35,120 nucleotides of DNA from Burkholderiaceae bacterium (GTDB lineage Bacteria > Pseudomonadota > Gammaproteobacteria > Burkholderiales > Burkholderiaceae_C): NCBI GenBank assembly GCA_031277295.1, contig JAITMV010000137.1, positions 1 to 35,120 on the forward strand, in the 5' to 3' direction. Both the position numbers and the translations under genes were made by a program. Positions within the stretch are counted from its first letter, which is position 1. Each line of letters starts with the position of its first letter. This document shows positions 1 to 8,339 of this stretch, piece by piece. A model generated the notes under the pieces. The model was not told where the DNA came from, made no database searches, and saw nothing but the letters and a program-made list of their open reading frames with translations.

Positions 1-396
1 GAATGGATCCAGAAGCTGCACCGCGATCAGAAGCTGCGCGGCTATTCGCAGGAGGCGGTGACCGACACCATCCTGCGCCGCATGCCCGACTACGTGAACC
101 ACATCTGCCCGCAGTTCGCGCGCACGCAGGTCAATTTCCAGCGCGTGCCGACGGTTGATACGTCCAACCCCTTCGTCGCGCGCGACATCCCGTCGGCCGA
201 CGAGAGCTTTCTGGTGATCCGTTTCGCCGATCCGAAGGGCATTGATTTTCCGTACCTGCTGAGCATGTTGCACGACTCCTTCATGAGCCGGCCCAACACC
301 ATCGTCGCACCCGGCGGAAAAATGGGCTTGGCGATGCAGTTGATCTTCACGCCGATGGTCTGGCAGTTGATGGACCGCAAACGCCGCGCGGGGTGA
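1..396 (+). CDS. cbbP: Phosphoribulokinase, C-terminal part (cut by window edge)
   Basis: Open from base 1 in frame 1 to a TGA at 394-396; 131 residues are visible and the start lies outside the window. The product phosphorylates ribulose 5-phosphate to ribulose 1,5-bisphosphate, the CO2 acceptor of the Calvin cycle, in the cytoplasm. The visible part matches what I recall of the C-terminal half of proteobacterial phosphoribulokinase: EWIQKLHRD at the edge, then RRMPDYVNHICPQF, NFQRVPTVDTSNPF, GIDFPYLLSMLHDSFMSR and GGKMGLAMQLIFTPM. The nucleotide-binding P-loop lies upstream and cannot be checked. The gene is followed by transketolase and class II aldolase on the same strand, as in cbb operons of autotrophic betaproteobacteria. 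No frameshift is seen in the visible part. The identification rests on recognised motifs and context, not on an alignment. Confidence 0.93.
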   Translation, partial: EWIQKLHRDQKLRGYSQEAVTDTILRRMPDYVNHICPQFARTQVNFQRVPTVDTSNPFVARDIPSADESFLVIRFADPKGIDFPYLLSMLHDSFMSRPNTIVAPGGKMGLAMQLIFTPMVWQLMDRKRRAG

Positions 397-402
397 AATC
401 TT

Positions 403-517
403 CCTTCCCTCACTGGGGGAAGGCCAGGATGGGGGTCAGCGGCGTATCCCAATAGCCGTGCGCTCATCGCAATGCCACAGGCTCCCACCCTAATCCTCCC
501 CCATCGGAGGAGGGGGC
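403..517. repeat. Palindromic intergenic repeat (two GC-rich hairpins)
   Basis: The gap between cbbP and cbbT holds a left hairpin CCTTCCC-7 nt-GGGAAGG (403-423) followed by a GGATGGGGG block. On the right, CCCACCCTAATCC is followed by a second hairpin, CCTCC-CCCATC-GGAGG. The two ends are roughly inverted relative to each other, like a small miniature element. A near-identical left hairpin occurs inside purL at 31589-31609 (19 of 21 bases). It could also attenuate transcription between cbbP and cbbT, but no U-tract follows. Confidence 0.6.
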
Positions 518-542
518 CAATACACCGACGAAAACGCAAACC

Positions 543-2573
543 ATGAACGCCGAAATCTCAACCCACCCCGTCACCCAGCGCGACCTGACCAACGCGATCC
601 GCTTTCTCTCCGCCGATGCCGTGCAGGCGGCCAATTCCGGCCATCCGGGCGCGCCGATGGGCATGGCCGAAATCGCGTTGGCGCTTTGGCACAGAAACCT
701 CAAGCACAACCCCGCCAATCCGCATTGGCCCGACCGCGACCGCTTCGTGCTGTCCAACGGCCACGGCTCAATGCTTTTGTACGCGCTGCTGCACCTGAGC
801 GGCTACGACTTGCCAATCGATGAACTCAAACGGTTTCGGCAGTTGCACAGCAAGACCCCCGGCCACCCTGAATATGGCCTGACGCCCGGCGTCGAAACCA
901 CCACCGGCCCGCTCGGCCAGGGCCTGGCCAACGCCGTCGGCATGGCGCTGGCCGAAGCGCTGCTGGCGCGCGAATTCAACCGCGAAGGCCATACCATCGT
1001 CGATCATCACACCTACGTGTTTTTGGGCGACGGCTGCCTGATGGAAGGCATCAGCCACGAGGCCGCATCGCTGGCCGGCACGCTCAAGCTCGGCAAGCTG
1101 ATCTGTTTTTACGACGACAACGGCATTTCCATTGACGGCCACGTCGAGCACTGGTTCGCCGACGACACGCCGGCCCGCTTCGAGGCCTGCGGCTGGCACG
1201 TGGTGCGCCGGGTCGAAGGCCATGATCCCGCCGCTATCGAGCGCGCGCTGCGCAAAGCCCAGGCCGTGTCCGACCAGCCCAGCCTGATCTGCTGCAAGAC
1301 CGTCATTGGCAAGGGCGCGCCGACCAAGGCCGGCACGCACGACGTGCATGGCGCGGCGCTGGGCGCCGATGAAATCGCCGCGGCGCGCGCCAGACTGAAT
1401 TGGCCGTATCCACCCTTCGTCATTCCACCGGCGGTCCAGGCCAGTTGGGACGCGCGCGAACAAGGCGCGCAGCGTGAGGCGCAGTGGCAGCGCGCCTTCG
1501 ACGCCTATGCCACTGCTTATCCTGATCTGGCTGCCGAATTTCGCCGCCGTATCGCCGGTGAATTGCCGGCGGACTGGGCGGCCTACGCGCAAGGCAAGCT
1601 CGATCAAGTCCAGCAAGCCGCCGCCGCCATCGCCACCCGCAAGGCTTCGCAAAACGCGCTCGACCTGCTGCAACCCAGGCTGCCGGAATTGCTGGGCGGA
1701 TCGGCCGATCTGACCGGCTCCAACCTGACCAATTTCAAGGGCGCGGTGGCCGTGCGTGCTGGCGCGACTGGCCCCGGTCTTGGCAACCACATCAACTACG
1801 GCGTGCGCGAGTTCGGCATGAGCGCCGTCATGAACGGCATCGCGCTGCACGGCGGCTACATCCCCTACGGCGGTACTTTTCTGACCTTTTCGGACTACAG
1901 CCGCAACGCCATCCGCATGGCCGCGTTGATGGGACTGCGCGTGATCTTCGTGCTGACCCACGATTCCATCGGCCTGGGCGAGGACGGCCCGACGCACCAA
2001 CCCATCGAGCACATCGCCAGCCTGCGCCTGATTCCCAACTTGCGCGTGCAACGCCCCTGCGACGCCACCGAAACGCTGGCTGCCTGGATCGCCGCGCTCG
2101 ACCGCCGCGATGGGCCGACCTGCCTGATCCTATCGCGCCAGAACCTGCCCACGCAGCCACGCACGCCCGAACAAATCGCCCTGATCGCGCGCGGCGGCTA
2201 CGTGCTGGCCGATGCGGAAAACGGCAAACCCGACGTGGTGGCCATCGCTACCGGCTCCGAAGTGGATATCGCCATGCAAGCGCGCGCGACGCTGGCGGGC
2301 GTTGGCATCGGCCTGCGCGTGGTGTCGATGCCCTCGCTCGAAACCTTTGAACAGCAATCGGCTGACTACCGCGCCGCCGTGCTGCCCGAAGGCGTGCCGC
2401 GCATCGCCATCGAGGCCGGCGTGACCGCGATCTGGCGCGGCGTGGTCGGCTTGCAGGGCCGCGTCATCGGCATCGACCGCTTTGGCGAATCAGCCCCGGC
2501 TGGCCAATTGTTCGAGCTGTTCGGCATCACCGCGGCCAACCTTGCCCAGCAGGCGCGTGAATTGGCGGTTTGA
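543..2573 (+). CDS. cbbT: Transketolase (Calvin cycle / pentose phosphate)
   Basis: Encodes 676 residues, the usual length for bacterial transketolase. The enzyme moves two-carbon ketol units between sugar phosphates and uses thiamine diphosphate and a divalent metal. Visible motifs: [10 protein letters not shown] near residue 31 (substrate-binding His), the ThDP/metal motif GDG at 162-164 running to DDN at 191-193, [10 protein letters not shown] in the middle domain, and REFGMS followed by [15 protein letters not shown], which line the cofactor and substrate site. The C-terminal domain has ATGSEV and GESAPAG. The ATG at 543 places MNAEISTH at the N-terminus and starts 146 bp after cbbP. Position after cbbP and before aldolase argues for the autotrophic cbbT role. 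The same gene could also serve as the housekeeping tkt if no other copy exists; that cannot be told from the window. Confidence 0.95.
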   Translation: MNAEISTHPVTQRDLTNAIRFLSADAVQAANSGHPGAPMGMAEIALALWHRNLKHNPANPHWPDRDRFVLSNGHGSMLLYALLHLSGYDLPIDELKRFRQLHSKTPGHPEYGLTPGVETTTGPLGQGLANAVGMALAEALLAREFNREGHTIVDHHTYVFLGDGCLMEGISHEAASLAGTLKLGKLICFYDDNGISIDGHVEHWFADDTPARFEACGWHVVRRVEGHDPAAIERALRKAQAVSDQPSLICCKTVIGKGAPTKAGTHDVHGAALGADEIAAARARLNWPYPPFVIPPAVQASWDAREQGAQREAQWQRAFDAYATAYPDLAAEFRRRIAGELPADWAAYAQGKLDQVQQAAAAIATRKASQNALDLLQPRLPELLGGSADLTGSNLTNFKGAVAVRAGATGPGLGNHINYGVREFGMSAVMNGIALHGGYIPYGGTFLTFSDYSRNAIRMAALMGLRVIFVLTHDSIGLGEDGPTHQPIEHIASLRLIPNLRVQRPCDATETLAAWIAALDRRDGPTCLILSRQNLPTQPRTPEQIALIARGGYVLADAENGKPDVVAIATGSEVDIAMQARATLAGVGIGLRVVSMPSLETFEQQSADYRAAVLPEGVPRIAIEAGVTAIWRGVVGLQGRVIGIDRFGESAPAGQLFELFGITAANLAQQARELAV

Positions 2574-2706
2574 ACCGCCGTGACGTGACATGAGCCGTAA
2601 TTCCTTGCGTATGCCTGCCCCCGCTTCGTAGGAGAAGGAGTAGAGACAGATTCACTTCAGTTGTCCACCGTGCTTCGCGTGACCCGCGACGCATGAAACC
2701 GTTTGC

Positions 2707-2792
2707 GTAGGGGCAACCCTTGTGGTTGCCCTCGTATCCACTGAACACCATTGTTGCCAGGCACACAGGGCAACCACAAGGGTTGCCCCTAC
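2707..2792. repeat. Perfect 26-bp inverted repeat pair in the cbbT-cbbA gap
   Basis: The arms at 2707-2732 and 2767-2792 are exact reverse complements (26 of 26), separated by 34 bp. Each arm reads GTAGGGGCAACCC, then TTGTGGTTGCCCT or the reverse complement. Arms of this type occur as scattered intergenic repeats in many bacterial genomes. In RNA this would be a very stable stem between cbbT and cbbA. The element ends 47 bp before the cbbA start codon and leaves the ribosome binding site free. No transposase is present. Confidence 0.85.
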
Positions 2793-2839
2793 AGCGCCAC
2801 ACCAAACGAATCGGGTTTTTTATCTCAGGAGATTCTCAA

Positions 2840-3877
2840 ATGGCCTTCATCAGCCTTCGTCAGTTACTCGATCACGCCGCCGACCACGGCTACGGCGTGC
2901 CCGCTTTCAACATCAACAACCTGGAACAAATCCAGGCCATCATGCAGGCCGCGCAAGAGACCGACAGCCCGGTCATCCTGCAAGCTTCGGCGGGGGCGCG
3001 CAAATACGCTGGCGAAACCTATCTGCGCCACATGGTGCTGGCGGCGGTTGAAGCACACCCCGACATTCCGCTGGTGCTGCACCAGGACCACGGCGCCTCG
3101 CCGGGCGTGTGCCAGGCTTCGCTGGTCTCCGGCTTCACCTCGGTGATGATGGACGGATCGCTGCTGGAAGACCAGAAGACGCCCGCCAGCTACGACTACA
3201 ACGTCGAAGTCACCCGCTTCGTGACCCGCATGGCGCATCCCGTAGGGGCGTCTGTAGAGGGCGAACTGGGCTGCCTCGGCTCGCTCGAAACCGGTCTGGC
3301 CGGCGAGGAAGACGGCGTCGGCGCGGCCGGCAAGCTGGACCACTCGATGCTGCTGACCGACCCCGATCAGGCCAAGGACTTCGTTGAAAAAACCCAGGTC
3401 GATGCGCTGGCAATTGCCATTGGCACCTCGCACGGCGCCTACAAGTTCACGCGCCAGCCCACCGGCGAAATTCTTGCCATCGACCGCATCCGCGCCATTC
3501 ACGAAAAAATTCCCAACACCCACCTGGTCATGCACGGCTCCAGCTCGGTGCCGCAGGAATGGCTGGCGATCATTCGCGAATACGGCGGCGACATCAAGGA
3601 AACCTACGGCGTGCCGGTGGAAGAAATCCAGCGCGGCATCAAAAACGGCGTGCGCAAGGTCAACATCGACACCGACATCCGCCTGGCCATGACCGGCGCC
3701 ATGCGTCGGGCGTTTGCCCAGGATCGCGGCGAGTTCGATCCGCGCAAGGCGCTCAAGGCCGCCACCGCCGCCGCCAAGGACATCTGCAAGGCGCGCTTCG
3801 TGGCGTTCGGTTGCGCAGGGCAGGCCGCCCGGATCAAGCCCCTGCCGCTGGAAAAAATGGCCCAGCGGTATCACTGA
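2840..3877 (+). CDS. cbbA: Fructose-1,6-bisphosphate aldolase, class II
   Basis: Encodes 345 residues. The enzyme condenses or cleaves fructose 1,6-bisphosphate, and in the Calvin cycle also forms sedoheptulose 1,7-bisphosphate. It is a zinc-dependent TIM-barrel protein. Visible residues: HQDHG at 81-85 (catalytic Asp83, zinc ligand His84), GTSHGAYK with His198, and MHGSSSVP with His232, the expected zinc set; NIDTD lies near the C-terminus. I chose ATG 2840 because it follows CAGGAGATT with good spacing and gives the normal N-terminus [13 protein letters not shown]. An upstream in-frame start would translate the inverted repeat and is not credible. The gene sits downstream of cbbT as in cbb operons. 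The usual intervening cbbZ, gap, pgk and pyk genes are absent here. No clear terminator follows. Confidence 0.95.
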   Translation: MAFISLRQLLDHAADHGYGVPAFNINNLEQIQAIMQAAQETDSPVILQASAGARKYAGETYLRHMVLAAVEAHPDIPLVLHQDHGASPGVCQASLVSGFTSVMMDGSLLEDQKTPASYDYNVEVTRFVTRMAHPVGASVEGELGCLGSLETGLAGEEDGVGAAGKLDHSMLLTDPDQAKDFVEKTQVDALAIAIGTSHGAYKFTRQPTGEILAIDRIRAIHEKIPNTHLVMHGSSSVPQEWLAIIREYGGDIKETYGVPVEEIQRGIKNGVRKVNIDTDIRLAMTGAMRRAFAQDRGEFDPRKALKAATAAAKDICKARFVAFGCAGQAARIKPLPLEKMAQRYH

Positions 3878-4072
3878 AAGCCTGTAAATAAATTCAGCGT
3901 GTCCAAGCAGGTTGCGGGAACGTGTCCAGTTCTTTAGGGAATCGGCCTTTGCAAAACCTCTCTAACCCGCATGGGCGCCGGCGTTTCAAGGTCATCACGG
4001 GTGGCAAAAACTCCCAGGTTTTGATCCGATCCATATCACTCCGGGAGGTGAGCGCTGAAAGCTCGCATCGCC

Positions 4073-4112
4073 CCCCTTCGTCATTCCCGCAAAGGCGGAA
4101 ATGACGAAGGGG
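4073..4112. repeat. REP-like hairpin
   Basis: Arms 4073-4090 and 4095-4112 (18 bases each, one mismatch) enclose the loop AAAG. The arm core TCGTCATTCCCGC and its partner resemble the abundant CATTCCCGCNNNNGCGGGAATG palindromes found between genes in many proteobacteria. It lies about 200 bp after cbbA and could act as a transcript-end stabiliser. It is not an intrinsic terminator because no T-run follows. Confidence 0.75.
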
Positions 4113-4343
4113 TGAGGCGGCGCCGGTTTCATGCGTCACGGGCGACGCGCCATTGACATGGAGCGCCGGGACGAATTTTGCAGGGCGCCTCTTGAATCTT
4201 GACATGCATGGCTGTGTTCATCCGTCAATACGGCGGTAGTGGCCTTCTCATTCGACTCAATTGCATGTGTTAACTCACTTGTTCGGATTGTTTGTTCACG
4301 TTGGGTCACAATATGTTTGTAAAAAATACTATTACAAATAAAT

Positions 4344-4391
4344 GAATTTGTAAACAGCAGAATTTTCAAACAGTCGAATTTGCAAACAACC
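4344..4391. repeat. Three tandem 16-bp repeats
   Basis: Consecutive units at exact 16-bp spacing: GAATTTGTAAACAGCA (4344), GAATTTTCAAACAGTC (4360) and GAATTTGCAAACAACC (4376). The consensus is GAATTTNNAAACANNN. The 16 bases before the first unit match only weakly. The repeats lie in the most AT-rich part of the intergenic region. Spacing of about one and a half helical turns would fit repeated protein binding, or the repeats may be a decayed iteron-like or phage-derived array. No replication gene is nearby. Confidence 0.75.
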
Positions 4392-4840
4392 TTCCATTTC
4401 ATAGGCGTATTGAAATTTATTTTTATTTCTCCTATGAGACGGGATGTGTCTCAGGGGCTGCCTTGCTACAATGTTGTAACGAATGCGGGTGGACGCACGC
4501 TTGACGCGGAAATGATGCAAAGCAGAGACGCGATTCCGCTGGGGGCGCGGATAAGAGCGAATCTGAGCGACTCATGGGGTTTCGAGTAGGTGCTCTCATG
4601 GTTGCTCATCAGGGTGTGGCTTCCAATCTCTGTGCGGCACTTGAATCTGTGACTCAATGAGTGAGTGTGCTCACCCTCATGATATACCGCATATATACGA
4701 TAAAAACCACTTTCGTCCGCCCACTGACACGAAGACGGGAATTCGAGGGGCGGATACTGGGCTTTAAATAGACGTCCTTGGATTCCTGCTTGATGCAGGA
4801 ACAACGGTCGAAGGCGGATAGGAGCATACAGCAGCCCCAG

Positions 4841-4877
4841 GGTGAAGGGTGTTCCCTCTTGAATTCACGGATTCAGG
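4841..4877 (+). repeat. 37-bp dispersed element, copy 1
   Basis: Reads GGTGAAGGGTGTTCCC, then TCTTGAATTCACGGATTCAGG. It matches the copy at 8300-8336 at 30 of 37 positions and the copy at 12001-12037 at 28 of 37, without gaps. The right half contains an imperfect dyad TGAA-N8-TTCA. It lies 453 bp upstream of the Ig-like repeat protein and is the only copy outside the 7.6-14 kb cassette. Confidence 0.7.
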
Positions 4878-5013
4878 AAAAAATCAAGATGATACATGTG
4901 TATTTCTCCGCCATCATCCTGTGAAAAAAATCACGAAGAAGGCGATTAATACAGACCGGGTTGTCGCGTTGAGATGAGTTGTGATAGAGTCGCACTGCTC
5001 AGGGAAGTTACAT

Positions 5014-5044
5014 TAGAATGCATATTTTACACAGTGTAAGGAGG
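5014..5044 (+). promoter_or_regulatory. Promoter-like patch with palindrome and orphan Shine-Dalgarno
   Basis: TAGAAT at 5014-5019 resembles a -10 box; no good -35 is seen. Downstream is a perfect palindrome TTACAC-A-GTGTAA (5027-5039), which overlaps a strong ribosome binding sequence AAGGAGG (5038-5044). No ATG, GTG or TTG follows at a normal distance. It may be the leader of the repeat-protein gene 290 bp downstream with an operator at the transcript start, or a decayed gene start. Confidence 0.35.
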
Positions 5045-5329
5045 AAAAAACAATACGGATTTTCAAAAACTTTAAATCAATTTTCAATATAGCGCTAGAG
5101 CCGCGGTCTTGCGGCGCTGGATAACGTATAGCGCCACACAAATTTGCCGATTGACTGGCTGCCGGTAACGTTTGCTCCGGCAGTGCCTGAGCGTGACAGG
5201 GCGCCAGGCGGCGCAGGGCCGGATGGGTGACGTGCTGCCGGCTTCAGACGCAAACGGTTGGATCCCGGCCTCGGGCAAGCGAAGCGGGTGTTGTGTGGTG
5301 CAAGTAATTTACTGAGGAAGACTGAAAAA

Positions 5330-7342
5330 ATGACTGTACGAAAACTAATAGATGATTCAGACGGATTGGCTTTTACCCCCATGTCGATGCTTTGGGGTAG
5401 TGCAATGACCTTCGGCGCCGACACTTGGGCGTCCGCGCCGATGATGCTGGCCTCCGCACCGACCGTCGCCAACGTAGCCGCCGCCAACGCCGCCGCTGCC
5501 AATGCAACCGCTGTCAACGCCGCCGCTGCCGCCAATGCCCCCGGCCCTGGTGACGGCATTGCGCTTGATCTCAAATTTTTCTCGAATCCGATCGATCAGA
5601 TGACTCTGATCAGTCAGCTTAAGCTAGACGTGGACTTCTTTACCACTGTCAACACCCAACTGCGGGTTAGCGGTACCCTGGATAGGGTGCTGGGGCCAGG
5701 CGACACGGCGCAAGTCCACATCGACAAGGACGTGGGCTGGATCGATTTGTCGAGCGCCCAGGCGCCCGTGGGTGGCAGTAGTTGGGTATATAGCACGCCC
5801 GCGGGCCGGGTATTCAGCGACGGCCTGCATACCTTTGACGCACGCATTGAGAACGCGGCCGGCAACGTCAGTTCCGCTCAGACGGTGAGCGTGGTGATCG
5901 ATACCGAGCGACCAGACATCGTGGTGGACATCACCGGCATTTCCACTGACAGCGGAAAGGAGGGTGACTTCATCACCAACGACAAGAACGGCCTGACTGT
6001 CAACGCCAGTTTGACGCATGCGCTGGATGAGACCGAGCGCTTGACCTACTCGCGCGACGGCGGCATGACCTGGGCTGACATCACCGATGCGGTCAAGGGC
6101 ACGACGGTCAGTCTGTTTGATGGTGATTTGACAGCGACCTCCACCCTCAGGATGCGCGTGGTGGACTTGGCCGGCAACGCTGGCGCCACCGACACCCAGA
6201 AGGTGGTTATCGATACGGCTACGCCGACAACGCAGGTGGAGATCGAATCGATCAGCGTGGACAGCGGCTCGCCGAATGATTTCATTACCAACGACAACGA
6301 CGGCTTGACGATCACTGCCAAGCTTACGAGTGCCCTGGGGCCGGACGAGCGGCTGGAATATTCGCGCGCCGGTTCCCCCTGGATCGACATCACCAGTTCG
6401 GTGAAGGGCACCGTGGTCAACTATGCCGACGCTGGGCTGACGAGCACGGGCGTGATCCAGATGCGGGTCGTCAATGGTGCAGGCAACCCAGGCGTGGCCG
6501 ACAGCCAACTGATCACTATCGATACTTTGCGGGGCGTGGCCGATGCCGATGAAGCGGCGGTGGGTCTTGTCACTGTGATCGATAGCACCCCCAAAATACT
6601 TGGGGAGGAGAGCGTATCGATTGGCAGGGGAGGCGTCGCCGGCAATGCCAAAGCCTACGATAAAGGCGTCTGGACTGACGCCATCACCTTCAAGGTGGAA
6701 GACGGGGCGCAGATGAAAGTGGCGATAGAAGGTTCGATCAAGACTGAAGTCCCGCTGCTTGAGCAGCATCTGACCATTTACGTCACGAATCAAGAAACGC
6801 ACAAGATCGTGGCGACCATTGAGTACAAGGACCCCTTGTGGGAAGGCGGCAGTTGGTACAACGGTCTACCCATAGGGCCAGGCGCCAAATCCGTAACCCT
6901 GGGAGAAGGCACCTATTCGATTCAAGGGGTTTACACCGATGGCTGGCTGTTGGACATCGGCGCACCGGCCAACACTGCGCGCATCGCCGTGACGCAGACG
7001 TCGCTCACCTATAAAGAAGTTGATGTCAATACGGCCGAGGGCAACATATTGGCGAACGATTCGACTGGGGTGAGCTTTGCGTCTCTGGAGGTCGATGGCG
7101 CGGGCACTCCCAACTTCGTGAAGGTGACAGGCCAAGGCGTCGACGTGCGCGGCGCATATGGCACGTTGCATGTCGAGACCGATGGCGACTATCTGTACAC
7201 GCCCGATAAAACCCTTGCCGCCGCCGGCAAGGTCGATGAGTTCGACTACCACTTGATGCGCGCCGACGGGTCGTATGAAAGCGCCACCCTGTCGATTGAC
7301 ATCCTGGATCAATTGGCTCAACAGGTGGTGTTCATTCCATAA
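5330..7342 (+). CDS. Large Ig-like / cadherin-like repeat protein, probably surface or secreted
   Basis: Encodes 670 residues. I chose ATG 5330 because GAGGAAG at 5314-5320 precedes it; an upstream in-frame ATG at 5258 has no such site. No classical signal peptide is seen. Residues 44-70 are a low-complexity Ala/Asn stretch. Then come about three Ig-like units: one near 110-187, then two closely related units of just over 100 residues starting at 188 and 292. Each of the latter begins VVIDT and contains DFITND, GLT, YSR and MRVV. Residues about 562-660 resemble VCBS/cadherin-like domains of large adhesins (AEGNILANDSTG, GAYGTLHVETDGDYLYTPD). This composition suits a biofilm or adhesion protein exported by a type I system, but no RTX repeats or transporter genes are visible. 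Precise function is unknown. The gene stands alone between the long intergenic region and an oppositely oriented cassette. Confidence 0.85.
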   Translation: MTVRKLIDDSDGLAFTPMSMLWGSAMTFGADTWASAPMMLASAPTVANVAAANAAAANATAVNAAAAANAPGPGDGIALDLKFFSNPIDQMTLISQLKLDVDFFTTVNTQLRVSGTLDRVLGPGDTAQVHIDKDVGWIDLSSAQAPVGGSSWVYSTPAGRVFSDGLHTFDARIENAAGNVSSAQTVSVVIDTERPDIVVDITGISTDSGKEGDFITNDKNGLTVNASLTHALDETERLTYSRDGGMTWADITDAVKGTTVSLFDGDLTATSTLRMRVVDLAGNAGATDTQKVVIDTATPTTQVEIESISVDSGSPNDFITNDNDGLTITAKLTSALGPDERLEYSRAGSPWIDITSSVKGTVVNYADAGLTSTGVIQMRVVNGAGNPGVADSQLITIDTLRGVADADEAAVGLVTVIDSTPKILGEESVSIGRGGVAGNAKAYDKGVWTDAITFKVEDGAQMKVAIEGSIKTEVPLLEQHLTIYVTNQETHKIVATIEYKDPLWEGGSWYNGLPIGPGAKSVTLGEGTYSIQGVYTDGWLLDIGAPANTARIAVTQTSLTYKEVDVNTAEGNILANDSTGVSFASLEVDGAGTPNFVKVTGQGVDVRGAYGTLHVETDGDYLYTPDKTLAAAGKVDEFDYHLMRADGSYESATLSIDILDQLAQQVVFIP

Positions 7343-7344
7343 AG

Positions 7345-7378
7345 ACAAAAACAGCCTTGCCGCCGAAACCCGGCGGCA
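7345..7378 (-). terminator. Probable intrinsic terminator for the minus-strand cassette
   Basis: An 8-bp GC stem (7358-7365 with 7371-7378, loop AAACC) is followed on the minus strand, four bases on, by TGTTTTTGTC. For plus-strand transcripts of the repeat protein it is a hairpin without a U-tract. It lies about 200 bp beyond the last cassette gene. Confidence 0.55.
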
Positions 7379-7543
7379 CTACTCCTCCAGCCTAAAGCGC
7401 TGAGGTTTTGGTGGGCGCGGTGGTGTTGAAAATTGGTGCAATGCCTTTTTTGATGCACTGCCGCGCTCACGTTTTTTTCGTGCCGCCAAGGGGGGCCTGA
7501 GCTTTCCCCTGGTTTCCGTGCCCCGTGGCTGGGGCCATTGTGC

Positions 7544-7569
7544 GGCTTGCTACGGCTGAGCAGCAAGCC
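7544..7569 (-). other. Hairpin just after the channel gene
   Basis: GGCTTGCT (7544-7551) pairs perfectly with AGCAAGCC (7562-7569) around a 10-base loop. The stem starts 10 bases beyond the stop codon of the AqpS-like channel. No T-run follows, so it may protect the transcript's 3' end rather than terminate it. Confidence 0.4.
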
Positions 7570-7578
7570 CAAGCCCGT

Positions 7579-8283
7579 TCAAGGTGCCTGAGTCACACCA
7601 GATGATTCAATCACATTGGGATGGTCATGCCGCATCGGACGGAACTCCAGCAGCTTGTGAAGTGCCAATCCAACGGCGCCTCCCGCAAATTCGGCCAATA
7701 TGAAATTAGGAACACTGGCTGGCGCGATGCCAGCAAAAGTGTCGCTGAACATTCGGCCAAACGCTGCCGCCGGGTTCGCAAACGACGTCGATGCGGTAAA
7801 CCAGTAGGCCGCACCAATGTAGGTTGCCACCATAGCCGCAACGCGTCCACTCGGCGCTCGCAGTATCACGAGAACAAGTCCCGCTGTGGCAACACCTTCG
7901 GCAATCCACTGACCAGGCCCACCGCGCATCTTTGTGGATAACTGTAAAATCGCCGCATCAAACATGGCGTGCGCTAGCCAAGCACCCAATATGGCTCCCA
8001 CAAGTTGTGCTGCAGCATAGGGAATAAATTCCACTCCCGGCAGATCTTTCTGCACTGCCATAATTCCGCTGACGACTGGATTGAAGTGCGCTCCGCTAAT
8101 CGGTCCAAATACCTCAATCAAAATATATAATCCACCAACTGTGGCTGCTGTGTTGGCAAGAAGAGCAATGGCCACATTACCGCCCGCAAGCTTTTCTGCC
8201 ATGATGCCAGAGCCAATAACAGTAGTCAATAATAACGCAGTCCCTAATATTTCAGCGCTTAATTTATGCCATAAATGATACAT
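7579..8283 (-). CDS. Aquaporin-family channel, AqpS-like (metalloid or glycerol facilitator)
   Basis: Encodes 234 residues with six hydrophobic segments. The two half-helix signatures of the MIP family are present: SGAHFNPV (Asn68-Pro69-Val70, NPV in place of NPA) and SFANPA (Asn170-Pro171-Ala172) followed by GRMFSDTFAGI. That second block is typical of the short bacterial aquaporins found in arsenic operons (AqpS type), which pass arsenite or methylarsenite down a gradient; this is family knowledge, not shown here. ATG 8283 follows AAGGA at good spacing. It is the last gene of the minus-strand cassette, with an upstream gap of 56 bp filled by a 37-bp element. Membrane location is expected. 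Uncharged solutes such as glycerol or boric acid are alternatives. Confidence 0.85.
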   Translation of the reverse strand: MYHLWHKLSAEILGTALLLTTVIGSGIMAEKLAGGNVAIALLANTAATVGGLYILIEVFGPISGAHFNPVVSGIMAVQKDLPGVEFIPYAAAQLVGAILGAWLAHAMFDAAILQLSTKMRGGPGQWIAEGVATAGLVLVILRAPSGRVAAMVATYIGAAYWFTASTSFANPAAAFGRMFSDTFAGIAPASVPNFILAEFAGGAVGLALHKLLEFRPMRHDHPNVIESSGVTQAP

Positions 8284-8299
8284 GGTGGGTAATCCTTGG

Positions 8300-8336
8300 G
8301 GTGAAAAGGTTTCTCTCTTGAACTCGCGGATTCAGG
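8300..8336 (+). repeat. 37-bp dispersed element, copy 2
   Basis: Thirty of 37 bases match copy 1 (4841). It fills most of the gap between the LuxR-type gene and the channel gene, starting 17 bp upstream of the channel's start codon and just ahead of its ribosome binding site. It could act as an operator or an RNA processing site within the operon. The dyad here is TGAACTCGCGGATTCA with two imperfect positions. Confidence 0.7.
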
Positions 8337-8339
8337 CAA

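Larger units (their letters stand above)
3878..5329. other. 1.45-kb region without a convincing gene
   Basis: The first 300 bases are GC-rich and hold a REP-like hairpin. From about 4200 the composition drops to AT-rich, with runs such as 4316-4400, and then recovers near 5090. Short open frames exist on both strands (for example 4466-4804 on the minus strand). None has a good ribosome binding site together with a recognisable protein, and I would not call them. Supportable elements are listed separately: the hairpin at 4073, tandem 16-mers at 4344, a 37-bp element copy at 4841 and a promoter-like patch with a palindrome at 5014-5044. It may hold eroded foreign DNA or the long regulatory upstream region of the repeat-protein gene. 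Confidence 0.6.

Noticed and set aside
768-2051. 427-codon open frame on the minus strand opposite transketolase
   Set aside because: GC-rich codon-shadow of a clear transketolase gene; the peptide has no recognisable motif. The same applies to 2864-3874 (minus), 5624-6802 (minus) and 27099-28172 (plus).
4344-4391. CRISPR array
   Set aside because: Units are directly abutting 16-mers with no spacers and no cas genes nearby.
4466-4804. 112-codon minus-strand frame in the long intergenic region, with an element copy upstream
   Set aside because: No ribosome binding site, no domain and unusual composition; likely chance.
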